DNA from: Blattabacterium cuenoti
GTDB taxonomy: Bacteria; Bacteroidota; Bacteroidia; Flavobacteriales; Blattabacteriaceae
Length of the DNA stretch: 64,000 nucleotides
Assembly: GCF_014252395.1 (NCBI RefSeq)
Contig: NZ_CP059219.1
Location: 399,366 to 463,365 of the forward strand
Direction of reading: 5' to 3'
Position numbers and translations under genes: made by a program. The notes beneath the pieces were generated by a model that did not search any database, was not told the origin of the DNA, and was given only the letters and a program-made list of their open reading frames with translations. Below, in pieces: positions 19,611 through 29,346 of the stretch (position 1 is its first letter; each line of letters opens with the position of its first letter).

Positions 19611-20366
19611 TTGATAAAATTTATTTGGCCTATAGATTTAATTCTTTTAAAAGAAGTTGATTCTACTAACAAATATGCTAGAAAATATGTTTATAAAAAA
19701 AAAAATTGGATAATCATTTCATCTATAAATCAAACTAAAGGAATAGGAATGGGAAAAAACCAATGGTATACAGAAAAAGGAAAAAATTTAACCTTTAGTA
19801 TTATTTTTAAACCTATTAAAATTTTACCTGTAAAAAAAAGATATATAATAAATATTATTACAAGTAATGCAATTCATAAAACTTTACTTAATTATAACAA
19901 TAATAATCTTATATGGATTAAATGGCCTAATGATATTATTTATGATAATAAAAAAATAGGAGGTATTTTAATAGAAAATAATATTTTCTTACAAAATGTT
20001 CACTCTATTATTGTTGGAATAGGATTAAATATTAATCAAACAAAATTTAATAAAAAATGGAATGTTTCTTCACTTAAAAAAATTTTTAACATTAATTTTA
20101 AATTAGATAAACTTTTTTTTGAAATTATATATTCTTTTCAAAAAGAATATTTTCTATTTATAACTTATGGAGAAAATTTTATACGTAATTATTACATCAA
20201 TCATCTATATTTAAAAGATAAAAATTCTTTATTTTATGTATATAAAACAAAAAGTTATACTAAAGGCATTATTAGATCTATAACAGATCAAGGTTTTTTA
20301 ATTATAGAAATAAAAAAAAAATTATATTTTTTTTTTCAAAAAGAAATTAAACTTATTTTATCATAA
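19611..20366 (+). CDS. birA: Biotin--protein ligase (no DNA-binding domain)
   Basis: This enzyme activates biotin with ATP and attaches it to biotin carboxyl carrier proteins. The 251-residue product has only the catalytic and C-terminal domains, with no HTH repressor part, so it is not BirA-type regulatory. Motifs are LLKEVDSTNKYARKY, the biotin/AMP loop TKGIGMGKNQWYT (counterpart of GRGRRGRKW) and WIKWPNDIIYDNKKIGGILI. The start is TTG; no suitable ATG exists. It is divergent from rsfS, an order common in flavobacteria, and a TATTTTTG -7-like box lies at 19540-19547. Confidence 0.9.
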   Translation: MIKFIWPIDLILLKEVDSTNKYARKYVYKKKNWIIISSINQTKGIGMGKNQWYTEKGKNLTFSIIFKPIKILPVKKRYIINIITSNAIHKTLLNYNNNNLIWIKWPNDIIYDNKKIGGILIENNIFLQNVHSIIVGIGLNINQTKFNKKWNVSSLKKIFNINFKLDKLFFEIIYSFQKEYFLFITYGENFIRNYYINHLYLKDKNSLFYVYKTKSYTKGIIRSITDQGFLIIEIKKKLYFFFQKEIKLILS

Positions 20367-20379
20367 TTTTTTTATAATT

Positions 20380-22074
20380 CTATTTTTTAATTTTAATAAG
20401 TATTTTTTTTTCATTTAACACGAATTCTTTAATAAAAAAGAAAAAACCAATATTGATAATATTAGAAGTAAAATAATATAAAGATAAAGCAGAAGCATAA
20501 TTATTTATAAATAATAACATAATAATAGGCATTAAGTATAACATAAAATTCATATCTGGAATAGAATAATTATCCTCTTTTTTAGTATATTTAGGTATAT
20601 TTTTACTATTATTATTACTTAATTTTGTATAAATTAATAAAGCTATTGCATATAATAAAGTAAGTAAACTAACATGATTACCATAAAAAGGTATAGAAAA
20701 AGGAAATTCTAAAATTGAATCATATGAAGTTAAATCATCTACCCATAAAAAAGATTTCCCTCTTAAATTTATTATAGTAGGAAAAAATTTGAATAATGAA
20801 TAAAAAATAGGTATTTGAAATAAAGCTGAAAGACATCCAGACATTGGATTTATTCCAACTTTTTTATATAACACCATCATTTCTCTTTGTTTTTTTAATG
20901 CATTTTCATTTTTATATTTATTATTTATTTCTTCTATTTCTGGACGTATCATTTTCATGATAACATTTAATTTATATTGATTATAAGTAATTGGATATAA
21001 AATAAATTTTACTACTATAGTCATCAAAATAATAATAATACCATAATTTAAATTTGTTTTTTCTAAAAATTGAAAAATCGTTAAAAAAAAATATTTATTA
21101 ATCCATTTTAAAAAACCCCATCCAAATGGAATAATATTTTCAAATCCATTTTTATATTTTTTTAATAAATTAAAAGATAAAGGACCAAAATAAAAACGAA
21201 AAGAAAAATTAAGTTCTTCATTTTTCTTTACATTTATAAATGTTCTAAATTGAATTTTTTTTAGAAAATTACCTGAAGAATAATTTTCAGAACAAATAAA
21301 AACATTATTAAATTTTTTTTCAGGAATAAATATAGAAGTAAAAAATTGTTGTTTATAAGCTATCCAATTAACATTAGTTATATTTTTTTCCTCTGTTTTT
21401 TTTTCAGATAAATATTTAACATATGGAAAATTCTTTTTTAAAAAAGAATAATATACTTGTGTATAAGCATTTTCCCAATTTCTATCTTTTTCTAAAGAAA
21501 AAATTTTTTGTCCTAAATCTATTAATACATTATTGTTAAATAAATAAAAATTTTCTGTTTTTACAGAAAATTTAATATCATATTGATCTTGTTTTTCTAT
21601 TATATATGTATAATATAAAAATCCTTTTCCATAAGGATTTTTAGCTTTCATTATAAGAGTATCAATTAAACCTTTTTTATTTGAAGATAATAAAAAAGGT
21701 TTAAAATATAAATGATTAGTATCAATATTCAATCCTTTTTTATTAGAAAAATTCATTCTATATAAAAAACTTGAATTTTTTGCTAAAAAAATATTTTTAA
21801 TATGATTTTTTTTTATAGGATCATATGCTTTATATTTTTTTAGAAAAATATCACTTATTATTCCTCCTATATTAGATATTTTAAGTTTTAAAACTTTATT
21901 TTCTAATATAACAAAATCATTATTTTTTGTTTTTATTTGTTCTGAAATAATAATTTTTTTTGGATAAAATTCTTTTTTTTGTTTTTTATTATTAAAATAA
22001 GTGAAGATTATTAAAATAAATAATATAAGAAATAGTCCTATCATGGAACTATAATCTAAATTTTTATCCTTCAT
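20380..22074 (-). CDS. yidC: Membrane protein insertase YidC (Oxa1 family)
   Basis: YidC inserts and folds inner-membrane proteins, alone or with SecYEG. The 564-residue product has an N-terminal signal-anchor (about residues 10-26), a large periplasmic domain and the conserved five-helix Oxa1 core at the C-terminus. The core contains LNYGIIIILMTIVVKFILYP, MSGCLSALFQIPIFYSLFKF and FMLYLMPIIMLLFINNYASA. The C-terminal tail is basic. It overlaps the pyrG stop (ATGA), the flavobacterial pyrG-yidC pair. Confidence 0.96.
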   Translation of the reverse strand: MKDKNLDYSSMIGLFLILFILIIFTYFNNKKQKKEFYPKKIIISEQIKTKNNDFVILENKVLKLKISNIGGIISDIFLKKYKAYDPIKKNHIKNIFLAKNSSFLYRMNFSNKKGLNIDTNHLYFKPFLLSSNKKGLIDTLIMKAKNPYGKGFLYYTYIIEKQDQYDIKFSVKTENFYLFNNNVLIDLGQKIFSLEKDRNWENAYTQVYYSFLKKNFPYVKYLSEKKTEEKNITNVNWIAYKQQFFTSIFIPEKKFNNVFICSENYSSGNFLKKIQFRTFINVKKNEELNFSFRFYFGPLSFNLLKKYKNGFENIIPFGWGFLKWINKYFFLTIFQFLEKTNLNYGIIIILMTIVVKFILYPITYNQYKLNVIMKMIRPEIEEINNKYKNENALKKQREMMVLYKKVGINPMSGCLSALFQIPIFYSLFKFFPTIINLRGKSFLWVDDLTSYDSILEFPFSIPFYGNHVSLLTLLYAIALLIYTKLSNNNSKNIPKYTKKEDNYSIPDMNFMLYLMPIIMLLFINNYASALSLYYFTSNIINIGFFFFIKEFVLNEKKILIKIKK

Positions 22075-23705
22075 ATATAAGAAGAATTCTGAATGTCAAA
22101 AGATTTATAAATTTTAGAAATTTTTATAAAATACGTAAATAAAGGATGTGGATTAGTTATCCTACTTTTATATTCCGGATGATATTGAACTCCTAAGAAA
22201 AATATATGATTATCTAATTCTAAAGCTTCTACTAAACCAGTATCTGGGTTTATTCCTACAGCTTTCATTCCAGCTTTAGAAAAACATTCTAAATAATTAT
22301 TATTAAATTCATATCTATGACGATGTCTTTCAAAGACTTCTTTTTTTCTATAAATAGAAAAAATTTTTGATCCTTCAATAAAAGAACATTTCCAATTTCC
22401 TAAACGCATAGTTCCTCCTTTATTAATTATTTTTTTTTGTCTTTCCATTAAACATATAACTGGATGAGAAGTATGAGGATTGGTTTCAAAACTTTCAGCT
22501 TTTTTTAAACCTAAAACATTTCTAGCAAATTCTATTACAGCAATTTGCATTCCTAAACATATTCCTAAAAAAGGAATTTTATTTTCTCTAGCATATTTTG
22601 CAGCAAGTATTTTACCTTCAATTCCCCTATAACCAAATCCTGGTGCTATTAAAATTCCTGAAATTCCTTTAAAATATTTTTTTATATTTTCTTTTTTTAT
22701 CATTTCAGAATAGATCCATTTTATATTAACATAAATTTTATTTTCAGTACCAGCATGAATTAAAGCTTCTGTTATAGATTTATAAGAATCATGTAAAGAA
22801 ACATATTTTCCTACTAATGCTATTTTAACTTCATATTTTGGATTTTTATATTTTTTTATAAATATTTTCCATTTTTTTAAATTTGGACTAATAATAGTAG
22901 ATAATTTTAAATGATTTAATACTACTTTATCAAAATTTTGTAAATGTAATAAGTAAGGAATTTCATATATAATTTTAGAATCTATTGATTCTATTACATG
23001 TATTGGTTTTACATTACAAAATAATGCTAATTTTTGTCTAATATTTTTAGATATATGTTTTTCTGTTCTACATACAATAATATCTGCTTGTATTCCATTT
23101 TCCATTAAATTACGAACAGAATGTTGTGTTGGTTTTGTTTTTATTTCTCCAGTAACTGTAATATATGGAAGTAATGTTAAATGAATAACTAATCCATTAA
23201 ATTTACCTAATTCCCATTTCATTTGACGAACTGATTCTATATATGGTAAACTTTCTATATCTCCTACTGTACCTCCTATTTCTGTAATAATAATATCATA
23301 AATTTTGGATTCTCCAAGTATTTTAATACGTCTTTTAATTTCATTAGTTATATGAGGTATAACTTGTACAGTTTTTCCTAAATAATTTCCTTTTCTTTCA
23401 TTATCTATAACTGTTTTATAAATTATACCAGATGTAACGTTATTTTCTCTAGTTGTGGATTGATTTAAAAAACGTTCATAATGACCTAAATCTAAATCAG
23501 TTTCTGCTCCATCTTTAGTTACAAAACATTCTCCATGTTCATATGGATTTAAAGTTCCTGGATCTATATTAAAATAAGGATCTAATTTTAATATTGAAAC
23601 CTTATATCCTCTTGATTTTAATAACATTCCTAATGAAGCAGAAACAATTCCTTTTCCTAAAGATGAAGTTACTCCTCCTGTAACAAAAATATATTTTGAT
23701 TCCAT
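22071..23705 (-). CDS. pyrG: CTP synthase
   Basis: PyrG aminates UTP to CTP using glutamine. The 544-residue protein begins MESKYIFVTGGVTSSLGKGI; an ATG 15 bases upstream (23720) is less likely. The synthetase domain has DPYFNIDPGTLNPYEHGE and ITEIGGTVGDIESLPYIESV. The glutaminase domain follows with the nucleophile in FLGICLGMQIAVIE and the His-Glu pair in VQYHPEYKSR. Length and all motifs are normal. The 5' region to 23812 is shared with the divergent SRP RNA. Confidence 0.98.
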   Translation of the reverse strand: MESKYIFVTGGVTSSLGKGIVSASLGMLLKSRGYKVSILKLDPYFNIDPGTLNPYEHGECFVTKDGAETDLDLGHYERFLNQSTTRENNVTSGIIYKTVIDNERKGNYLGKTVQVIPHITNEIKRRIKILGESKIYDIIITEIGGTVGDIESLPYIESVRQMKWELGKFNGLVIHLTLLPYITVTGEIKTKPTQHSVRNLMENGIQADIIVCRTEKHISKNIRQKLALFCNVKPIHVIESIDSKIIYEIPYLLHLQNFDKVVLNHLKLSTIISPNLKKWKIFIKKYKNPKYEVKIALVGKYVSLHDSYKSITEALIHAGTENKIYVNIKWIYSEMIKKENIKKYFKGISGILIAPGFGYRGIEGKILAAKYARENKIPFLGICLGMQIAVIEFARNVLGLKKAESFETNPHTSHPVICLMERQKKIINKGGTMRLGNWKCSFIEGSKIFSIYRKKEVFERHRHRYEFNNNYLECFSKAGMKAVGINPDTGLVEALELDNHIFFLGVQYHPEYKSRITNPHPLFTYFIKISKIYKSFDIQNSSYI

Positions 23706-23812
23706 TACATTAAACAACACAATTTATATTTTGTGAAAAACTTTATTAAAAATTTTTTTTTAAAGATATTGTTTTAATAGAATTTATGATTTTTTTTTTA
23801 TATTTACCAAAA

Positions 23813-23918
23813 CTTGGAGCAAGTTCTACACAATCAGCTCCCTATAAATCCTCCAGGGTGGGAACACAGCAAAGGTAAATAGGTTGTAGCGATGTGATGT
23901 AGTAAAGCTTGCTCCTTG
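23813..23918 (+). ncRNA. ffs: Signal recognition particle RNA (4.5S type)
   Basis: The RNA scaffolds Ffh in co-translational targeting. The central hairpin contains the SRP core CCAGGGTGGGAACACAGCAAAGG, with the GGAA tetraloop and the asymmetric AGCA side (about 23853-23876). The ends pair: GGAGCAAG (23816-23823) with CTTGCTCC (23908-23915), and CTACA (23826-23830) with TGTAG (23898-23902). A possible -7 box TATATTTA lies at 23799-23806. It ends about 18 bases before the clpX ATG, so clpX may be read from the same promoter. Boundaries are estimates. Confidence 0.88.
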
Positions 23919-23935
23919 ATTTAGGAAATAATTTT

Positions 23936-25153
23936 ATGAATTTGTTGAAATGTAATTTTTGCGGAAGAAAAAAAAATGAAATAACTTTCCTTGTATCAGG
24001 AATTAGTGGCCATATTTGTAATGATTGTATAGAGAAAACGTATTCTATAATACAAAATATTTTTTCAGAAAAAAAAACTGAGTATAATACTGAAAAAAAA
24101 AATAAATTAACACAAATATCTGTTAAAAAACCTAAAGAAATAAAGTATTTTCTAGACCAATATATAGTAGGACAAGATAAAGCTAAAAAAATTATCTCTG
24201 TTGCTGTATATAATCATTATAAACGGATTCAACAATTTTCCTGTTCTAATAAAAATAAAGAAGATATACAAATAGAAAAATCTAATATTTTATTAATTGG
24301 AAATACAGGAACTGGAAAAACTTTACTTGCTAAAAGTATTTCAAAACTTTTAAAAATTCCTTTTGCTATAGCTGATGCTACTACTTTAACTGAAGCAGGA
24401 TATGTTGGAGAAGATGTTGAATCTATTTTAACAAGATTATTACAATCTGTTAATTATAATGTAAGTTATGCTGAAAAAGGTATTATTTTTTTAGATGAAA
24501 TTGATAAAATATCAAGAAAAAGTAGTAATCCTTCTATTACTAGAGATGTTTCTGGAGAAGGGGTACAACAAGCTTTACTTAAAATATTAGAAGGATCTAT
24601 TGTAAATGTTCCTCCACAAGGAGGAAGAAAACATCCAGATCAAAAAATGATACAAATTAATACTGAAAATATATTATTTATAGCTGGAGGAACTTTTGAT
24701 GGAATAGAAAAAATTCTATTAGATAGAATGAATCAAACTTCTATAGGATTTTTTACTACAAAAAAAAATGACAATAAAAATCATGAAAATTTTTTAGAAA
24801 ATATTTTATCTACAGATTTAAAAAAATTTGGTTTAATTCCGGAACTTATAGGAAGATTTCCTATAACCACTTATTTAAATCCATTAGATAAAACTATGTT
24901 AAAAAAAATTTTATTAGAACCAAAAAATGCTTTAATAAAACAATATAAAAAATTATTTAATATAGATAAAATATCAATGAACATAACAAATGAAGCTTTA
25001 GATATAATTGTGGATAAAACATTTAAATTAGGTCTTGGTGCAAGAGGATTAAGAATTTTTTGTGAAAAAATTTTTTTAGATTATATGTTTGATATAGAAA
25101 ATGTTGATTCTATTTTAAATATAGATGAAAATATTGTTTTAAAAAAAATTTAA
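23936..25153 (+). CDS. clpX: ATP-dependent Clp protease ATP-binding subunit ClpX
   Basis: ClpX unfolds substrates and feeds them to ClpP. The product of 405 residues starts [15 protein letters not shown] with the zinc-binding cysteines at 6, 9, 28 and 31. The AAA module has [19 protein letters not shown] (Walker A), [10 protein letters not shown] (Walker B), the sensor region and the pore loop in [15 protein letters not shown] 27 bases upstream is in frame but lies inside the SRP RNA, so the ATG is preferred. clpP is not adjacent. The gene is convergent with obgE. Confidence 0.97.
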   Translation: MNLLKCNFCGRKKNEITFLVSGISGHICNDCIEKTYSIIQNIFSEKKTEYNTEKKNKLTQISVKKPKEIKYFLDQYIVGQDKAKKIISVAVYNHYKRIQQFSCSNKNKEDIQIEKSNILLIGNTGTGKTLLAKSISKLLKIPFAIADATTLTEAGYVGEDVESILTRLLQSVNYNVSYAEKGIIFLDEIDKISRKSSNPSITRDVSGEGVQQALLKILEGSIVNVPPQGGRKHPDQKMIQINTENILFIAGGTFDGIEKILLDRMNQTSIGFFTTKKNDNKNHENFLENILSTDLKKFGLIPELIGRFPITTYLNPLDKTMLKKILLEPKNALIKQYKKLFNIDKISMNITNEALDIIVDKTFKLGLGARGLRIFCEKIFLDYMFDIENVDSILNIDENIVLKKI

Positions 25154-25155
25154 AA

Positions 25156-26145
25156 TTAATTTTTTTTAAGTAAATTCCATAATTTATTTTTAAGATCAAA
25201 TAATCCTTCTTTTTTAAAAGAAGAAATAAAAAGTATATTTTCTTTTAAATTTAAAAAAATTTTTATTATTTTATTTTTTTTTTCATTATTAATTAAATCA
25301 GATTTAGAAATAACTACTAAACGTTTTTTATTCAATAATTTTGTATTAAATTTTTTTAATTCATTTAATAAAATTAAATATTGTTTTTTTTTATCTATTA
25401 TATCTGAGGATATTAAAAATAATAAAATGGAATTTCTTTCTATATGTCTTAAAAAAAAATATCCTAATCCTACTCCTTTAGAAGCGTCTTTTATAATTCC
25501 AGGAATATCTGCTATTAAAAAAGAATTATAATCCATTTTTACAACTCCTAATTGTGGTTTTGTAGTAGTAAAAGAATAATTTCCTATTTTTGGTTTTGCT
25601 TTAGTCATAACGGAAAGTAAAGTTGATTTACCAGCATTAGGAAATCCTATTAAACCTACATCAGCTAAAATTTTTAATTCTAAAAAAATCCAATGACCTT
25701 TTGTTTTTATTCCAGATTGTGCAATATAAGGAGATCTTCGTATAGAATTTTTAAAAAAAATATTTCCATTTCCACCTTTTCCTCCTTTAAATAAAATTTT
25801 ATTTTGAAAATCTTTAGTTATTTCTGTTATTATATTTTTTTCTTCATTTTTAATAACAGTACCTAAAGGTACTTCTATTAATAGATTTTTTCCATTAGCT
25901 CCAGTTATATTATTTCCTTTTCCTGGAGATCCAGATTTTGCTATCCAATGTTTTTTATATTTTAAATGAAGTAATGTATTAATATGAGAATTACCTTTAA
26001 TAATTATATCACCACCTTTTCCTCCTTTTCCTCCATCGGGTACTCCTTTAATTATGTATTTATCTCTATAAAAATGAATACATCCAGAACCTCCATCTCC
26101 ACTTTTACAATAAATTTTTATTACATCTATAAAAGAATTTTTCAT
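25156..26145 (-). CDS. obgE: GTPase ObgE/CgtA
   Basis: Obg is an essential GTPase that acts in late 50S assembly. The 329-residue product has the glycine-rich Obg fold (VPDGGKGGKGGDIIIKGN, SGSPGKGNNITGANGKNL, FKGGKGGNGN) over residues 1-155. The G domain follows with GFPNAGKSTLLSVM (G1), FTTTKPQLGVV (switch), DIPG (G3) and VISKSDL (G4). The optional OCT domain is absent. It follows adk by four bases. Confidence 0.96.
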   Translation of the reverse strand: MKNSFIDVIKIYCKSGDGGSGCIHFYRDKYIIKGVPDGGKGGKGGDIIIKGNSHINTLLHLKYKKHWIAKSGSPGKGNNITGANGKNLLIEVPLGTVIKNEEKNIITEITKDFQNKILFKGGKGGNGNIFFKNSIRRSPYIAQSGIKTKGHWIFLELKILADVGLIGFPNAGKSTLLSVMTKAKPKIGNYSFTTTKPQLGVVKMDYNSFLIADIPGIIKDASKGVGLGYFFLRHIERNSILLFLISSDIIDKKKQYLILLNELKKFNTKLLNKKRLVVISKSDLINNEKKNKIIKIFLNLKENILFISSFKKEGLFDLKNKLWNLLKKN

Positions 26146-26149
26146 AAAA

Positions 26150-26740
26150 TTAATTTTTTTTTAAAAAATTATGAATTTTTTTTTCTATAAAAATAGAAAT
26201 TTTTTTTATAGAAAAAGAAGCATCTAATTTGAATAGATAAATTTGATTTTTTTTAAAATCATTCCAAATTAATGAAGATTCTTTATTATATTCTTTTATT
26301 CTTTTTTTAACTGTAATAATGTTTGTATCATCTTCTCGTAAACTAATTTTTCCTCTTTTTAATAATCTATTTATTATTATATTATTTTTAATAAAAAAAT
26401 AAAAAACTATATTTATCTTACCTAAAGAGAATTGATTTAATATTTTTTCCAAAAAATAAATCTGATTTTTAGTTCTTGGATAACCATCATAGATAATTCC
26501 ATTTTCTTGAAAATATTTTTGTATTTCTCTATTTACCATGTTAGTAGTAATATAATCAGGAACTAATAAACCTTTTTTTATATAAAAATTAGCAATTTTT
26601 CCTAAATTAGTTTTTTCTTTTATGTGATTTCTAAATATCATTCCAGTGGATAAATGTATAAATCCAAATTTATCTGCTATAATTTTAGCTTGAGTTCCCT
26701 TTCCACATCCTGGTGGTCCAAACAATATAATATGTATCAT
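26150..26740 (-). CDS. adk: Adenylate kinase
   Basis: Adk equilibrates AMP, ADP and ATP. The product of 196 residues starts MIHIILFGPPGCGKGTQAK, with the P-loop at residues 8-15. An ATG 27 bases upstream is in frame but would put extra residues before the first strand. Other blocks are IHLSTGMIFRNHI (AMP site), GIIYDGYPRTKNQIYFLE and RGKISLREDDT. The protein lacks the long LID insert, as in short-type enzymes. It is followed by obgE. Confidence 0.94.
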   Translation of the reverse strand: MIHIILFGPPGCGKGTQAKIIADKFGFIHLSTGMIFRNHIKEKTNLGKIANFYIKKGLLVPDYITTNMVNREIQKYFQENGIIYDGYPRTKNQIYFLEKILNQFSLGKINIVFYFFIKNNIIINRLLKRGKISLREDDTNIITVKKRIKEYNKESSLIWNDFKKNQIYLFKLDASFSIKKISIFIEKKIHNFLKKN

Positions 26741-26858
26741 AAAATAAAAATCATGAATCTCATGCAAAAAAAATATATAGAAAATAATTTATTAATTAAT
26801 GGAGTAAAATAAATGGAAAGTATTATTTGAATAACTTTATTATAAGTATGAATGGTTA

Positions 26859-28247
26859 TTAAAAATGAATAGCTTTACCATAAGCATGAGCTATAGATTC
26901 TAAAATAGATTCACTTAATGAAGGATGAGGGTGTATAACACCTAACATTTCATAACTAGTTGTTTCTAATTTTCTAGCAACTGCTACTTCTGAAATTAAA
27001 TCAGTAACATTATTTCCTATCATATGACATCCTAACCATTCATCATATTTAGCATCAAAAATAACTTTTATAAATCCATTAGTTTCTTCATCAGAAATAG
27101 CTCTTCCAAGAGCTTTAAATGGAAATTTAGCTATTTTAATTTTAAATCCTTTTTTTTTAGCTTCTTCTTCTGTATAACCAATAGAAGCTATTTCAGGATA
27201 TGAATAAACACATTTTGGAACATTATTATAATCTATTTCTTGACAATCTAATCCTTTTATATTTTCTACACAATTTATAGCTTCATGTGAAGCTACATGA
27301 GCTAGAGATGTAGTTTTTATTACATCTCCAATAGCATAATATCCATCTATATTAGTACGATAATTTTTATCTATAACTATAAATTCTTTTTCAATTTGAA
27401 TTCCAACTTCTTCTAATCCTAAAAAACGAGTATTTGGAATTACTCCCATAGCATAAAATACTATATCTGTTTCTAAAACTATTTGTTTTATTGATGAATT
27501 TATTATTATACTAACAAAAACTTTTTCATTATCAATATTTATTTCTTTTATAATAGAACAATTATAAATTTTTATTCCCATTCTTTCAAAAGAATATTTT
27601 AAATAATTGGAAATATCATTATCTCCACTTGGAAAAATATTTTTAGATATTTCTATAATAGTTACTTTTGTTCCTATAGACTGATAAAAATAAGCAAATT
27701 CTAATCCTATAGAACCAGAACCTATTATTATCATTCTATTTGGACATGAAGACAATGAAAAAGCTTCTTTATATGTTATAATTTTTTTTCTATCATAAAA
27801 TTTTTTTTCTATTCTAGGAATAGATCCAGTAGCAATAATAATGTGTGAAGCTGTATATTCTCCTATACTTTTTTTATCTTTAAAAACTTCAATCTTTTTA
27901 TTTTTTTTTAATTTTGCATATCCATAAATAATATGAATATTATTTTTTTTCATTAAAAATAAAAGATTCTTTTTTATATGATTTACTGCATTTTTACTTT
28001 TAGAAAAAATTTTAGTATAATTTATTTTTATATTTTCTATATTAAATAATTCTTTATTTTTTTTAATTGATTGTAAAATTTTAGCACTATTTAAAATAGA
28101 TTTAGTAGGAATACATCCTATATTTAAACAAACTCCACCAAGAGAATCTTTTTCTATTATAGCTGTTTTCATTCCAAGTTGTGCTGCACGTATAGAAGCT
28201 ACATAACCTCCAGGTCCACTTCCTAAAATAATAACATCAAAATGCAT
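26859..28247 (-). CDS. lpdA: Dihydrolipoyl dehydrogenase
   Basis: This flavoenzyme (E3) reoxidises dihydrolipoyl groups in pyruvate and 2-oxoglutarate dehydrogenases and the glycine cleavage system, whose T-protein gene is at 48032. The 462-residue protein has the FAD motif ILGSGPGGYVASIRAAQLG, the redox disulfide Cys40-Cys45 in GGVCLNIGCIPTK, the NAD motif IIGSGSIGLEFAYFYQSIG and the active-site His-Pro in VIHPHPSLSE. Full length and complete. It is divergent from tal. Confidence 0.97.
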   Translation of the reverse strand: MHFDVIILGSGPGGYVASIRAAQLGMKTAIIEKDSLGGVCLNIGCIPTKSILNSAKILQSIKKNKELFNIENIKINYTKIFSKSKNAVNHIKKNLLFLMKKNNIHIIYGYAKLKKNKKIEVFKDKKSIGEYTASHIIIATGSIPRIEKKFYDRKKIITYKEAFSLSSCPNRMIIIGSGSIGLEFAYFYQSIGTKVTIIEISKNIFPSGDNDISNYLKYSFERMGIKIYNCSIIKEINIDNEKVFVSIIINSSIKQIVLETDIVFYAMGVIPNTRFLGLEEVGIQIEKEFIVIDKNYRTNIDGYYAIGDVIKTTSLAHVASHEAINCVENIKGLDCQEIDYNNVPKCVYSYPEIASIGYTEEEAKKKGFKIKIAKFPFKALGRAISDEETNGFIKVIFDAKYDEWLGCHMIGNNVTDLISEVAVARKLETTSYEMLGVIHPHPSLSESILESIAHAYGKAIHF

Positions 28248-28367
28248 AATTTTTATATATCATACAATTACATAAATTTACGGTTTTTTATTAAAAAAAA
28301 AGATAAAGAAAATAGATTTATAAGAAAAAATTATAAATTTACATTTGTATATAATTATTATTTTTTT

Positions 28368-29030
28368 ATGAAATTTTTTATAGATACAGCTAATTTAGAA
28401 GAGCTTTATAAAGCTAAATCGTTAGGATTATTAAATGGAGTAACGACTAATCCATCTTTAATATCAAAAGAATCTATTTTTTCTAAAAAAGAAATAGAAA
28501 ATCATTATATATCTATATGTAATTTATTAGAAAATGAAGAAGATTTAAGTGCAGAGGTAATTAGTACTAATTATGATGATATTATAAAAGAAGGAAAAAA
28601 ACTATCTTTTTTACATTCAAAAATTGTAGTAAAAATACCTATAAATGAGGATGGAATAAAAGCTATTAAATATTTTTATAAAAAAAAAATTAAAACTAAT
28701 TGTACACTTATTTTTTCTACAGGACAAGCTATTTTAGCAGCTAAAGCTGGAGCTAATTATGTATCTCCTTTTATGGGAAGATTAGATGATATATCTCATA
28801 ATGGATTAAATTTAATAAAAGAAATTAAAAATATTTATGATAAATATTCCTTTAATACTAAAATATTAGCTGCTTCTATACGTTCTCCTTTACATATTAT
28901 AGAATGTGCTAAAATAGGTATTTATGCAATTACTTCTCCTTTAAATGTTATTCTTTCTTTATTTAATCATCCTTTAACAAATATTGGATTAGAAAAATTT
29001 TTAAAAGATTATAAAAATAAAATACATTAA
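28368..29030 (+). CDS. tal: Transaldolase, short type (TalC/fructose-6-phosphate aldolase-like)
   Basis: The enzyme transfers dihydroxyacetone units in the non-oxidative pentose phosphate pathway. The product of 220 residues starts MKFFIDTANLEELYKAKSLG; upstream in-frame codons encode AT-rich low-complexity sequence and are not counted. The Schiff-base lysine is Lys89 in KIVVKIPI. Other blocks are GVTTNPSLISKE, NCTLIFSTGQAILAAKAGA and ISPFMGR-like VSPFMGRLDD. Small subunits of this kind form decamers. Transaldolase and F6P aldolase activities cannot be separated from sequence alone. A TACATTTG -7-like box lies at 28340-28347. Confidence 0.93.
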   Translation: MKFFIDTANLEELYKAKSLGLLNGVTTNPSLISKESIFSKKEIENHYISICNLLENEEDLSAEVISTNYDDIIKEGKKLSFLHSKIVVKIPINEDGIKAIKYFYKKKIKTNCTLIFSTGQAILAAKAGANYVSPFMGRLDDISHNGLNLIKEIKNIYDKYSFNTKILAASIRSPLHIIECAKIGIYAITSPLNVILSLFNHPLTNIGLEKFLKDYKNKIH

Positions 29031-29031
29031 T

Positions 29032-29346
29032 TTATATTATTTTTATTTTTTCATCTAATAAATATTGAATAGAAATAGATGCTGATTTTGGAAGTTTTTC
29101 ATAAAATTTAGATAATTCTATTTGTTCTTTATTTTCAAAAATTTCTTCTAAATTATTTTTATTCATTAAGTTAAATTCTTCTAGTTTTTTATCTAAATTT
29201 TTTTTTATTTCTTTACTTATTTTTTGACTTATTTTTTCTAAAACACATATCGTTTCATATATATTTTTTCCTGTTTTTTTTTCTAATTTAATACGATCTA
29301 TAGTTTCTGTATTTATTGAAGCATTAACATTTTTTAAAAAATTCAT
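29032..29346 (-). CDS. rpoZ: RNA polymerase omega/Rpb6-like subunit (Bacteroidota type)
   Basis: Omega helps beta-prime fold and assemble. The 104-residue protein matches the Bacteroidota Rpb6-like omega family: NTETIDRIKLEKKTGKNIYE, VLEKISQKISKEIKKNLDKK, then EEIFENKEQIELSKFYEKLP. In flavobacteria this gene follows bamD, as it does here, with a four-base ATGA overlap. The repeat at the end of bamD stops exactly at this start codon. The call rests on recalled family similarity, so function is less certain than family. Confidence 0.82.
   Translation of the reverse strand: MNFLKNVNASINTETIDRIKLEKKTGKNIYETICVLEKISQKISKEIKKNLDKKLEEFNLMNKNNLEEIFENKEQIELSKFYEKLPKSASISIQYLLDEKIKII

Noticed and set aside
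26820-26860. AATAAC/GTTATT inverted repeat after lpdA as a terminator
   Set aside because: The stem is six AT-rich pairs with a long loop and no clear T run, too weak to call.
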